From assembly GCA_024711125.1 (NCBI GenBank), contig JANJTM010000021.1, positions 1-40,820 on the forward strand: 40,820 nucleotides of DNA. Direction: 5' to 3'. The translations under genes were made by a program, and so were the position numbers. Below, one piece after another: positions 17,501 to 24,665 of the stretch (within the stretch, counting starts at the first letter, position 1; every line of letters starts with the position of its first letter). A model generated the notes under the pieces. That model ran no database searches and had not been told where the DNA came from. It saw only the letters and a program-made list of their open reading frames with translations. The stretch comes from Rhodothermales bacterium (lineage in GTDB: Bacteria; Bacteroidota; Rhodothermia; Rhodothermales; UBA10348).

Positions 17501-17751
17501 CTCCGGCCGCCGTCGACGCCCTGGTCCATCGTACGCTTCGGGCAGCCGGGCTCGACGAGGAGGCCGGGGCCCTGCGCACGGAGCTGTCGCGTCGCCTCGC
17601 CGACCCTTCGGCCGCCTGGGCGCTGGCCCGAATCGACGGATCACGCCAGGCATCGGACGCCGTGCTCGCGGCGTATCCCCGGTTGCGTACCGACTACGGG
17701 TTCCGCCTCGTCGCCCGCGCGCTTGACCGGTCCGCGCCCTCCGGCCGCTGA
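14572..17751 (+). CDS. Secreted DUF5107 domain protein with C-terminal TPR repeats
   Basis: A 1059-residue protein with a signal peptide (VLALLAAGTANIVSAQ). Residues ~35-400 match the DUF5107 domain: ENEHIAVWVLPDVGGKVWGAV, FIYRNEVMKFRNIALRGPW, SGGIEFNFGVIGHAPW and WYNPTPLAQPYYNWMTGA, an aromatic-rich beta fold reminiscent of sugar-binding or mutarotase-like supersandwiches. The rest, from about residue 460, is a long series of tetratricopeptide-like helical pairs (for example RLPEARATVERALRLDPWNP). Proteins of this build are common near glycosidases in Bacteroidota; the activity is not known to me. It is coupled to the upstream membrane protein and lies 37 bases before the DUF6067-like gene. 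Confidence 0.85.
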   Translation: MNRTVLAVLALLAAGTANIVSAQVVATEEFRTIRTYPFGRPDPVPMLARDARMYPYHAFDGYSVDGRPAEWRTVRLENEHIAVWVLPDVGGKVWGAVEKAGGEEFIYRNEVMKFRNIALRGPWTSGGIEFNFGVIGHAPWTATPVDYVVEKNSDGSASVVVGAMDIPSRTFWRVRIRLGNGESAFTTETLWYNPTPLAQPYYNWMTGATFARQDLELQVPGTRYLGHGGHASPWPVDDKGRNLANYRENTFESHKSYHVVGEFQDFFGGYFHDGQWGFGHWAPYSDHPGQKMWLWSLAGDGEIWDPLLTDTDGQYVEFQAGRLFVQYSQGDPTNPIREASFDPYRTDRWAERWFPIRTIGGMDEASASGVLHVETDGDVAKVGLNAFRAGEATVVVRSGGRVVARRPVTVRPLAAVVERVAGIDPADLEIAVPELGLSWSSRPDSTRLDRPFATDAYPVHTRTEPDRLAMTAAELVDARRLPEARATVERALRLDPWNPTGLRVATDLALRSGRAADAVGSARRLLQLDAYDPGANWLAGLAYRAAGHRTDAREAFGWAERATAYRHAAHVQLAELALGDAAYDEAARHADRALAYDVDGIAAWMVKAVALRRAGRAEEAAAARARLLELDPLHHGARMETWLATGATRDRDAARAAIRSELAEQTWLELAAGYLGQGLADDAARVLSIAPDPAEVLVWRAWLARDTDPAASARLLSDAIARSPGFVFPFRPESLEIFEWADGASDAWPVTWWRALLLWGLDRPEEAATLFAELGDAPDYGPFHASRAALGATLAGREAVRSFPPAADDLYRAVSLTPDVPQLRHRLVDELGRLDRWEDARSEAERSVEAMPAEFSLVLKWARTLLETDHHDQAASLLDTVRVLPSEGGGNGRQLYEWAHLARALDRVGAGDREDALREIGRSLEWPPSLGQGRPYDPDERFQIALRGLLHADAGRADDAARDARALVEWRAGHPAAPAAVDALVHRTLRAAGLDEEAGALRTELSRRLADPSAAWALARIDGSRQASDAVLAAYPRLRTDYGFRLVARALDRSAPSGR

Positions 17752-17788
17752 TCTCCACCGTTGGTACCGAACCGTCCGGGCCGCTCCC

Positions 17789-20700
17789 ATGCGCTCCATA
17801 CAGCTCCTCCTGGCCGCCCTGCTCCTGCAGTCCTGCGACCCGTCGACGCCCCCGCTGCCGCCCGAAGGCCCCGGTCCGGTCATCGACGGCGTGCGCTTCG
17901 TGCCCGGGAACTGGGTCCACGACCTGCCGAGCGGCGAGGCCGGCGCCTCGCGAGGGTACCACCGCGTGGTGGTCGAGATCGATTCCGCGGCGGCGTCCGC
18001 GCCGGCGGTATTGGCCATCCTGCCATGGCGTCGACCCGACGCCGACCCGCAGACCAAGGATGTGCTGGTCTTCGATGCCGCGGGCGATGGCCCGGTCGTG
18101 GACCGGATCACGGTTCGGGTCACCGGCGACGAGGGTGCGGTCATCTTCCGACCGAATCCCGGATCGACCGTCTACCACCTCTACTACCTGCCGTACGAAA
18201 CAGGCGGAGGCTACTACCCGAACGTGACGTGGCGGCCACCCACGGTGACGGCCGATCCTGCCTGGGCGGCGTCGGTCGGCGAGCCCGCCGCTCTGCCGCA
18301 AGCGACGGCGGTGGCGGTCGAGTGGCAGGACGACTTCCATTCCTTCTTCCCGATGCAGGTCGCCGCCACCGTTCACGAAACACGCGGAATCGCGGACGAC
18401 GCAGGGGGGCCGTTCGTGCTCTTTCCCGAGGACCGGCTGCGCCCGATCCGCATGCGGGACCGGATTCCGTTCCATTGGGCCGCGACGGGGCCTTCGGACC
18501 GATTCGAGGGTGCCGCCCGGCCCGGCGAGGCCTACACGTTCCAGCTCGGCGCCTGGGCCGTGCGGGATACGGTGCGTGACGTCCGCGTGACGTTCGGCAC
18601 GTTCACGCTGGACGGCGAAGAACTCCCCGCCACGGCCCTCACCTGCTTCAACCTGGCCGGAATCGACGAAGCGGGGCGGCCGTTCACGAAGCGGGTGGAC
18701 GTGCCCGCAGGCGAAGTGCAGCCGCTCTGGATCGGCGTCGACCTTCCGGACCGTGCGGGCCTCGTCGAGGGCACGGTGACCGTGTCCGCCGGGACGGCCG
18801 CGAGCACGGTCGCGGTTTCGGTCCGCGTCGGTGGCCCTGCGGCCGTCAACCGCGGGTTCAACGAGCCGGAGAACCAGTCCCGCCTGGCGTGGCTGAACTC
18901 GACGGTCGGAAGCGACCCCGACTACGTCGTGCCTCCGTACGAGCCGGTTGCGGTCGAGGGCGCCACGCTGCGCGTGCTCGGACGCGTGATCCGGCTCGGC
19001 GCCGAGGGCCTTCCGGACGCGATCGCGAGCCGATTTACGCCCGCGATGACGTCGATCGGCGAGGTCGACCACCCCGTCCTTGCGGCACCGATCCGTTTTG
19101 ATGCCGTCGTTTCGGGAGCGCGCGAGCCCTGGACGAGCGAGGCGTTCACTCCCGCTTCGGTCGCGAAAGGACGCGCGGAGTGGGCGGTCGCGAGCCGCTC
19201 GGCTTCGTTCGACCTGGAAACGCTCGGCGCGATCGAGTATGACGGCATGATCGAGGTGCAGCTCCGGCTCGTCGCGCGAAGGAACGTCACGGTCGACGAC
19301 CTGCGCCTCACGATCCCGTACGCGCCCGAAGCCGCGACGTGGATGCTCGGCCTCGGGCGCAGAGGGGGACGCACCCCGGAGTCCGTCGACTGGACGTGGA
19401 ACGTCGAGAACCACCAGGAAGGCGCCTGGCTCGGCGGCGTGAACCGCGGGCTGCAGTACGTGCTGCGCGATCCGGGCTACGTGCGACCCCTCAACACCAA
19501 CTTCTACCGCAACCAGCCCCTGCGCCTGCCCGACGCGTGGGTGAACGGCGGGCGGGGCGGCATCCGCATCCGGCGCACCGCCGACGCGGTCGAAGCCCTC
19601 AATCACTCCGGCCCCCGGTCGCTCGCCGCGGGCGATACGCTGCACTTCACGGTGCGCTTCCTGGTGACGCCCTTCCGCGCACTCGACACGCGGTCGCACT
19701 TCGCGACACGCTTCGTACACCAGTACGTGCCGGTGGACACCGTGAAGGCGTGGGGCGGAACGGTGGTCAACATCCACCACGCGAACGCCATCAACCCGTA
19801 CATCAACTACCCGTTCTACGCGCTGGAAGAGCAGAAGGCCTACATCGACGAGGCCCACGCCAAGGGCGTCAAGGTCAAGCTGTACAACACGATCCGCGAG
19901 CTGACCTACCGGGCCCACGAGCTCTTCGCCCTGCGCAGCCTGGGCGACGAGATCCTCAACGGCGGGGAGGGCGGCGGGCATCCGTGGCTGCAGGAGCACC
20001 TGGGCTCAGACTACCATTCCGCCTGGCATGCCTACACGGTCGACGATGCGGCGATCCTGGACAAGGGCACGTCCCGCTGGACCAACTACTACGTCGAGGG
20101 CCTCAAGTGGCTCGCCGAATACCAGCGGATCGACGGCCTCTACCTCGACGACATCGCCTTCAGCCGCGAAACGGTCAAACGCATCGTCAACGTGCTCCAC
20201 GAGCACCGCGACGAAGTCGTGATCGACCTGCACTCGGCGAACCAGTACAACGTGCGGGACGGCTGGACGAATTCGGCCTTCCTGTACATGGAGCACTTCC
20301 CGTACGTGTCGCGCCTCTGGTTCGGCGAGTACTTCGACTACTCGAGCGACCCGGACTTCTGGCTCACCGAGGTCAGCGGTATCCCGTTCGGCCTGATGGG
20401 AGAAATGCTGCAGGACGGCGGTCATCCCTACCGGGGACTGCTTCACGGCATGACCTCCCGCAAGTACGGCGATACCGATCCGCGACCGGTCTGGGCGATG
20501 ATGACCGATTTCGGAATCGAGGACAGCCGGATGCTCGGGTACTGGCTCGACCCGCCGCCCGTCACGGTCGACAACCCGCTCGTCCGTGCGACGGCCTACG
20601 TGCGGCCGGACGGCACCGCGCTCGTCGTGCTGGCCTCATGGGCCGCTGTCGACCAGACGGTGCGGCTGTCGTTCGACACCCGGGTGGCCTCGGACCCCGG

Positions 20701-20821
20701 CCGTCTCGACCTGCGCGCGCCCGCCGTCGAGGGCCTTCAGCCCGAGGCTCGATACGGGCTGGGCGAGGCCGTCCGCATTCCGGCCAACCAGGGCCTGTTT
20801 CTCCTGCTCGAACCCCGGTAA
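17789..20821 (+). CDS. Lipoprotein with a glycoside-hydrolase-like barrel (DUF6067-like)
   Basis: A 1010-residue protein with a lipoprotein signal (LLLAALLLQSC; lipobox LQSC). The N-terminal ~600 residues are beta-rich modules. The C-terminal ~400 form a predicted TIM barrel with strand motifs GTVVNIHHANAINPYINYPF, GVKVKLYNTIREL, RIDGLYLDDIAFSR (D787, D788), EVVIDLHSANQYN and LWFGEYFDY, followed by a small beta domain. Paired acids at a strand end, as in YLDD, are typical of glycosidase active sites, and the layout agrees with DUF6067 / GH123-like predicted glycosidases. The substrate is unknown. It is probably cotranscribed with the DUF5107 gene. It is convergent with the next gene, only 8 bases apart, with no clear terminator. 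Confidence 0.8.
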   Translation: MRSIQLLLAALLLQSCDPSTPPLPPEGPGPVIDGVRFVPGNWVHDLPSGEAGASRGYHRVVVEIDSAAASAPAVLAILPWRRPDADPQTKDVLVFDAAGDGPVVDRITVRVTGDEGAVIFRPNPGSTVYHLYYLPYETGGGYYPNVTWRPPTVTADPAWAASVGEPAALPQATAVAVEWQDDFHSFFPMQVAATVHETRGIADDAGGPFVLFPEDRLRPIRMRDRIPFHWAATGPSDRFEGAARPGEAYTFQLGAWAVRDTVRDVRVTFGTFTLDGEELPATALTCFNLAGIDEAGRPFTKRVDVPAGEVQPLWIGVDLPDRAGLVEGTVTVSAGTAASTVAVSVRVGGPAAVNRGFNEPENQSRLAWLNSTVGSDPDYVVPPYEPVAVEGATLRVLGRVIRLGAEGLPDAIASRFTPAMTSIGEVDHPVLAAPIRFDAVVSGAREPWTSEAFTPASVAKGRAEWAVASRSASFDLETLGAIEYDGMIEVQLRLVARRNVTVDDLRLTIPYAPEAATWMLGLGRRGGRTPESVDWTWNVENHQEGAWLGGVNRGLQYVLRDPGYVRPLNTNFYRNQPLRLPDAWVNGGRGGIRIRRTADAVEALNHSGPRSLAAGDTLHFTVRFLVTPFRALDTRSHFATRFVHQYVPVDTVKAWGGTVVNIHHANAINPYINYPFYALEEQKAYIDEAHAKGVKVKLYNTIRELTYRAHELFALRSLGDEILNGGEGGGHPWLQEHLGSDYHSAWHAYTVDDAAILDKGTSRWTNYYVEGLKWLAEYQRIDGLYLDDIAFSRETVKRIVNVLHEHRDEVVIDLHSANQYNVRDGWTNSAFLYMEHFPYVSRLWFGEYFDYSSDPDFWLTEVSGIPFGLMGEMLQDGGHPYRGLLHGMTSRKYGDTDPRPVWAMMTDFGIEDSRMLGYWLDPPPVTVDNPLVRATAYVRPDGTALVVLASWAAVDQTVRLSFDTRVASDPGRLDLRAPAVEGLQPEARYGLGEAVRIPANQGLFLLLEPR

Positions 20822-20829
20822 GCCACGAT

Positions 20830-22266
20830 TCAGCGTACCAGGGCAACCGGGCGCGAACTCCGTACACCGTCGACGACGAACACCACGTGGTACACGCCCG
20901 ACGGCAGGCCGTCGGCGTCGAACCGCACTTCGTGCCGGCCCGCGGACAACGGTTCGTCAACGAGCGTAGCGACGCGGCGTCCCGTTCCGTCAATCACTTC
21001 CAGGACCACCCGGGCGCGCGACGCCAGGTCGAACGGGACGAGCACCGAGGGATTGAACGGGTTCGGATAGGCCGCATGGAGCACGAATCCGGCCGCAAGA
21101 ACCGGGTCCGACTCGGCGGCCGTCGTTCCCGTCGTCCACCAGAACTCCTGGAGGCGGTCGGGCAGCAGTTCGGTCGGGTTCATGAAATTGATCATGTAGT
21201 CGGTCGCGCTCCGGAGGAGACCCGACCCGTCGTAGTAGGCGTACTCCTCCTGGGAAAACAGCATCCAGGACCCGTCCCCGGCGTTGTGCATCTCGAGCCT
21301 GGTCGACTCCAGCAATCCCGAAGGTCCGTATCGGTACGAGTAGCGGTTGGCAAAAGCCCAGGCCGACCCGTCATGACCGTCCATGTAAAAATGCACGGTG
21401 CGGCCCTGTGTGTCCGTTTCGATCCGGGTCCGGTCTACCTCCCGCCACGCGGTACCGGTCCACTCGTAGTTGACCGTGGGCGGAAAGAGAAGGAACAGCC
21501 GCATGCTGGTCACCATCTGCTCGGCCTCCGCAGCGAGCCTTTCAGACCACGCAACCAGGTCGGCGAATCCCATGCCCGGGTAGATCGTGCGCAGGTGCGG
21601 CGTCCACTCCGTTCCGCTCCACTCGTAGAAGACCTGCGACAGCATGCCCCCGGCCTCCTCGTACACCTCCCGCTCCAGGTTGACCCATGCCGAGCCGTTC
21701 CAGTCCCGGATCAGGATTTCCGCGGCCCAGCCGCCCGAATACGTGAACTGCGTATGCAGATCCGGAACCCAGGCGATTCCGTCCCACGTTTCTTCCAGTT
21801 CTTCGGTGAGCAGGAAGGTCCCGCCGGGGCCCGACGAATACGTGTACCGGGTTCGGTTCGTTGACCAATAAGCCCCCGGTCCGGGATCCCAGGTTTCGTA
21901 CACGGCCTCGATCATGCCCGCCGGGCCGTAGGTGAAGGTCTCCCGGAGGTCCGGAACCCACGACGCGGTCGACTCGACCCAGACCCGGGTTTCGATGGAG
22001 GTTCGCTGTCCCCCGACGTAGGTATGCCGGGTTTCGGTACCCGGTGCCCACGCCGCGCCGTTCCACGCCGACTCGACAACGCGGTCCAGGAGGTCCGAGC
22101 CGGAGAGGCGGCCATGTGCGGACGGCAGGAGGTCCGGCAAGGCAGCCAGCCGCTCGGCGACGGGCGAATCGAGGATCCGGGGTTGAGCCCTCATGGGCGA
22201 GGCGCCTGCCCAGGCAAGCGCAGTCAGAAGGCCGAGGCCGGCGCGCAGGGCGAAACGGGTAGTCAT
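20830..22266 (-). CDS. T9SS-sorted secreted protein with W-x-G-x-x-W repeats
   Basis: A 478-residue protein with a signal peptide (LGLLTALAWAGASPMRAQ), a repeat body and a type A type-IX sorting domain starting AAYPNPFNPS near residue 398 and ending RPVALVR. Between residues ~65 and ~380 a unit of about 28-32 residues recurs eight or nine times: W-N/D/S-G-x-A-W, a R/H-x-x-Y-T-Y strand, a glycine turn, L/I-x-E, and a final Trp (for example WDGIAWVPDLHTQFTY and WNGSAWVNLEREVY). This suggests an elongated beta-hairpin or propeller surface protein. The ATG at 22266 is supported by GGAGG eight bases upstream (22275-22279) and by the signal peptide. No function is assigned. Confidence 0.85.
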   Translation of the reverse strand: MTTRFALRAGLGLLTALAWAGASPMRAQPRILDSPVAERLAALPDLLPSAHGRLSGSDLLDRVVESAWNGAAWAPGTETRHTYVGGQRTSIETRVWVESTASWVPDLRETFTYGPAGMIEAVYETWDPGPGAYWSTNRTRYTYSSGPGGTFLLTEELEETWDGIAWVPDLHTQFTYSGGWAAEILIRDWNGSAWVNLEREVYEEAGGMLSQVFYEWSGTEWTPHLRTIYPGMGFADLVAWSERLAAEAEQMVTSMRLFLLFPPTVNYEWTGTAWREVDRTRIETDTQGRTVHFYMDGHDGSAWAFANRYSYRYGPSGLLESTRLEMHNAGDGSWMLFSQEEYAYYDGSGLLRSATDYMINFMNPTELLPDRLQEFWWTTGTTAAESDPVLAAGFVLHAAYPNPFNPSVLVPFDLASRARVVLEVIDGTGRRVATLVDEPLSAGRHEVRFDADGLPSGVYHVVFVVDGVRSSRPVALVR

Positions 22267-22448
22267 GGGGTATTCCTCCGTGAATGGCACGATCCACTTC
22301 CGGCATGGCGACCGGTTACCCAATGTGGCCCTTCGGTGCCCGCCGCTCAAGGGGAGAACTTCCGCGCCCGATCGTGCATCAAAGCGTCCGTCCAGCGTCA
22401 TCCGGAGCGCCCGGGACGCGTGATCCCGAACCCTACGAGGCTGCTCGC

Positions 22449-22970
22449 ATGGAATTCCTGGGCCGACCCGATCCTTCGGAATACGCCGTGTATTACCACG
22501 GATACGTTGCGGCGGCTCCGGATGGCGACCTCGCCAGGTCCCTGCGCGAGCAGGCATCGCAGATCGTGCAGCGCCTCGAACGGGTTCCGGCCGAGCGGGA
22601 GGGGTACCGATATGCCGACGGCAAATGGTCCGTTCGTGAGGTCGTCGGCCACATGAGCGACACCGAGCGGGTCTTTTCCTATCGACTTCTGGCCTTTGCC
22701 CGGGGAGACTCGGCCGAACTGCCCGGAATGGACCAGGAGGTCTACATCGCCGGCTCCCGCTTCGACGAGCGTCCGCTCGCTTCCATCGCGGCCGAGTTCG
22801 CCGCCGTGCGCGCGGCGACGCTCGCGCTCGTCGAGAGCCTCCGGCCCGAAGACACGGACCGTGTCGGCGTCGCGTCGGGATATCCCGTCTCGGTGCGTGC
22901 GCTGGCCTGGATCATCGCGGGACACGCCCAGCACCATCTCGACGTCCTTCGCGACCGGTACGGGGTATGA
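22449..22970 (+). CDS. DinB-superfamily putative metalloenzyme
   Basis: A 173-residue four-helix-bundle protein of the DinB/YfiT superfamily, which usually holds a divalent metal through three histidines. Candidate ligands are the His in VREVVGHMSDTE and the pair in IIAGHAQHHLDVL. The PAEREGYRYADGKWSVREVV segment is typical of the subfamily. Members act as thiol-dependent transferases or have no known role; the substrate is not predictable. The start at 22449 is chosen over the longer frame from 22284, which has no conserved content. Its stop overlaps the tspO start (ATGA), so the two are coupled. Confidence 0.87.
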   Translation: MEFLGRPDPSEYAVYYHGYVAAAPDGDLARSLREQASQIVQRLERVPAEREGYRYADGKWSVREVVGHMSDTERVFSYRLLAFARGDSAELPGMDQEVYIAGSRFDERPLASIAAEFAAVRAATLALVESLRPEDTDRVGVASGYPVSVRALAWIIAGHAQHHLDVLRDRYGV

Positions 22971-23479
22971 GCGCCCGGACCGACACCCGGCCCGGATCCC
23001 GCGTACCCAACGCGCGAACGGCCCTGCTGCTGGTTACCAGCCTCCTGCTCCCGCTCGCCGTGGGCGCGCTCGGCGGTTTCGCCACCGCCACGTCGGTGAC
23101 CACCTGGTATGCGGAACTGCAGAAGCCCTTCTTCAACCCGCCTCCATGGGTTTTCGGCCCGGTCTGGACGACGCTCTATCTCCTGATGGGCGTTTCCCTG
23201 TTTCTCGTATGGCGCCTACCGCGTACGCCGAAACGGAACCGGGCGCTCGGTTGGTTCGCGGCACAACTCGTCCTCAACTGCGCCTGGTCGTTCCTCTTCT
23301 TCGGTGCCGAGCGACCCGACCTGGCGCTCGTCGATATCGTGCTGCTGGACGCGGCCGTTCTCGGCACGATACGGACGTTCCGGGGTCTTTCGCGGACAGG
23401 GGCTTTGCTGCTCGTCCCCTACCTGCTCTGGATCCTCTTCGCCACGCTGCTCAATGGCGCGATCTGGCAGTTGAACTGA
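22967..23479 (+). CDS. tspO: TspO/MBR family membrane protein
   Basis: A 170-residue protein with five membrane helices. The family signature is clear: WYAELQKPFFNPPPWVFGPVWTTLY with LLMG after it, then NCAWSFLFFG and the end helix LLLVPYLLWILFATLLNGAIW. TspO proteins bind porphyrins and related ligands and are linked to oxidative or light stress. The first ~15 residues are a polar extension. It is coupled to the DinB-like gene and ends 65 bases before the DUF6526 gene, which has its own promoter-like box. Confidence 0.93.
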   Translation: MSARTDTRPGSRVPNARTALLLVTSLLLPLAVGALGGFATATSVTTWYAELQKPFFNPPPWVFGPVWTTLYLLMGVSLFLVWRLPRTPKRNRALGWFAAQLVLNCAWSFLFFGAERPDLALVDIVLLDAAVLGTIRTFRGLSRTGALLLVPYLLWILFATLLNGAIWQLN

Positions 23480-23511
23480 CGTTCGTAACACCTGCACACG
23501 TCGGCGAGGCG

Positions 23512-23519
23512 TACTTTCG
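23512..23519 (+). promoter_or_regulatory. TAnnTTsG-type -7 box upstream of the DUF6526 gene
   Basis: TACTTTCG about 25 bases before the start codon matches the box seen upstream of other genes here. No good TTG box is found at the expected distance, so confidence is low. Confidence 0.35.
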
Positions 23520-23544
23520 GGCTCTCACCTACCCACGGATGATC

Positions 23545-23979
23545 ATGGCCGACAAGGTCCAGAATTTCGAGAATCACGGGCAGATCGTGCCCCTTTACCA
23601 CTACGTCACGTTCGGTCTCCTCGCGGTCACCTTCATCGGATCGATCGTCAACCTGGTCACCGCCGACCCCGCCGTGCACTACAGTGCGGCCCTGATCGTG
23701 GCGACCCATATCGTGCTGACGTTCGTCTTCTTCTGGTCACGCATTTTCGCGCTCCGGGCGCAGGACCGCGCGATCCGGGCCGAAGAGAACTTCCGCCACT
23801 TCCTGCTCACGGGAAAGCCGCTCGACAAGGGCCTCTCGATCCGGCAGATCATCGGGTTGCGCTTCGCCTCGGACGAGGAGTTCCCGACCTTGGCGCAGCG
23901 TGCGCTGGCAGAGAAGTTGTCCGAGAAGGACATCAAGCGTGCCGTGAGGCACTGGCGGCCGGACACGTACCGCGTCTGA
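23545..23979 (+). CDS. DUF6526 family membrane protein
   Basis: A 144-residue protein beginning MADKVQNFENHGQIVPLYHY, which matches the conserved N-terminus of DUF6526 (Asn-His followed by VPxYH). Two membrane helices follow (VTFGLLAVTFIGSIVNLV and SAALIVATHIVLTFVFFWSRIF), then a charged cytoplasmic tail with LRAQDRAIRAEE, a RFASDEEFPTLAQRA segment and a basic end. The function is unknown. An in-frame ATG at 23539 would add two residues. The gene ends just before a strong bidirectional terminator. Confidence 0.85.
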   Translation: MADKVQNFENHGQIVPLYHYVTFGLLAVTFIGSIVNLVTADPAVHYSAALIVATHIVLTFVFFWSRIFALRAQDRAIRAEENFRHFLLTGKPLDKGLSIRQIIGLRFASDEEFPTLAQRALAEKLSEKDIKRAVRHWRPDTYRV

Positions 23980-23999
23980 GACCGGCCGACGTGAAAACG

Positions 24000-24035
24000 G
24001 GAAGGCCCGGCTCGCGTGAACGAGCCGGGCCTTCC
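24000..24035. terminator. Bidirectional intrinsic terminator between convergent genes
   Basis: A perfect 15-base inverted repeat (24000-24014 and 24021-24035) encloses the loop CGTGAA. An A-run (AAAA, 23994-23997) precedes it and CTTT follows it, so it can terminate both the DUF6526 gene (stop 23979) and the FKBP gene (stop at 24058). Confidence 0.85.
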
Positions 24036-24057
24036 GCTTTCCGGGATCGGGTTCGGC

Positions 24058-24543
24058 TCAGGAAATACCGAGCAGTTCCACGGTGAAGACGAGGACCTCG
24101 TTCGGCCCGATCGGACCCACGCCGCTTTCTCCGTACCCGAGCTGCGAGGGGATATAGAGCTTGACCTTGGATCCGACCGACATGTACTGCAGGCCTTCGG
24201 TCCATCCCGCGATGACGCCGCGGAGCGGGAACGAGATCGGCTCGCCGCGCTGGTACGAGCTGTCGAAAACCCGCCCGTCGATGAACGTGCCCTCGTAGTG
24301 CACGGTGACGGTGTTGTCGGCGGTCGGCTTGGCGCCGTCGGCCGCGGTGATGACCTCGTACTGCAGCCCGCTGGCGGTCGTCGTGACCCCTTCGCGCCTG
24401 CCGTTCTGTTCGAGGAATTCGAGGCCACGCTGGAGCGCTTGCTGGGCTGGGGTCATTTCAGGTTCGGGTTCGGCCTGGCTGCAGCCGGCCATCGCGGCTA
24501 CGACGAGGAGGACGAGGGGCAAGGAAGGAAATCGGCTGCGCAT
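24058..24543 (-). CDS. FKBP-type peptidyl-prolyl isomerase lipoprotein
   Basis: A 161-residue protein. The lipoprotein signal (LVLLVVAAMAGC) anchors it outside the cytoplasm. A short linker (TPAQQALQRGLEFLEQNGRR) leads to a complete FKBP domain: VTVHYEGTFIDGRVFDSSYQ, then ISFPL, VIAGWTEGLQYMSVGSK, YIPSQLGYGE and VFTVELLGI. It catalyses cis-trans isomerisation at proline and helps fold exported proteins. The ATG at 24543 opens the signal; the longer frame to 24648 adds unrelated residues. TATACTCG lies about 40 bases upstream on the same strand as a weak promoter box. Confidence 0.94.
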   Translation of the reverse strand: MRSRFPSLPLVLLVVAAMAGCSQAEPEPEMTPAQQALQRGLEFLEQNGRREGVTTTASGLQYEVITAADGAKPTADNTVTVHYEGTFIDGRVFDSSYQRGEPISFPLRGVIAGWTEGLQYMSVGSKVKLYIPSQLGYGESGVGPIGPNEVLVFTVELLGIS

Positions 24544-24665
24544 CGGCGACAACGAGGAAGGTGACGGAAAACGGGCGGCCGAGTATACGATCGAGCGTGG
24601 CCGACTTGCACGGATTCGGTCCTGAGTCCGATCCTGCGACCCCGTCATCCCCGAGCGCCCAGCGC

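Noticed and set aside
14506-19999. Two very long leftward frames (about 1000 codons each) antisense to the DUF5107 and DUF6067-like genes
   Set aside because: Low-complexity composition and no motifs; the opposite strand has signal peptides and conserved domains.
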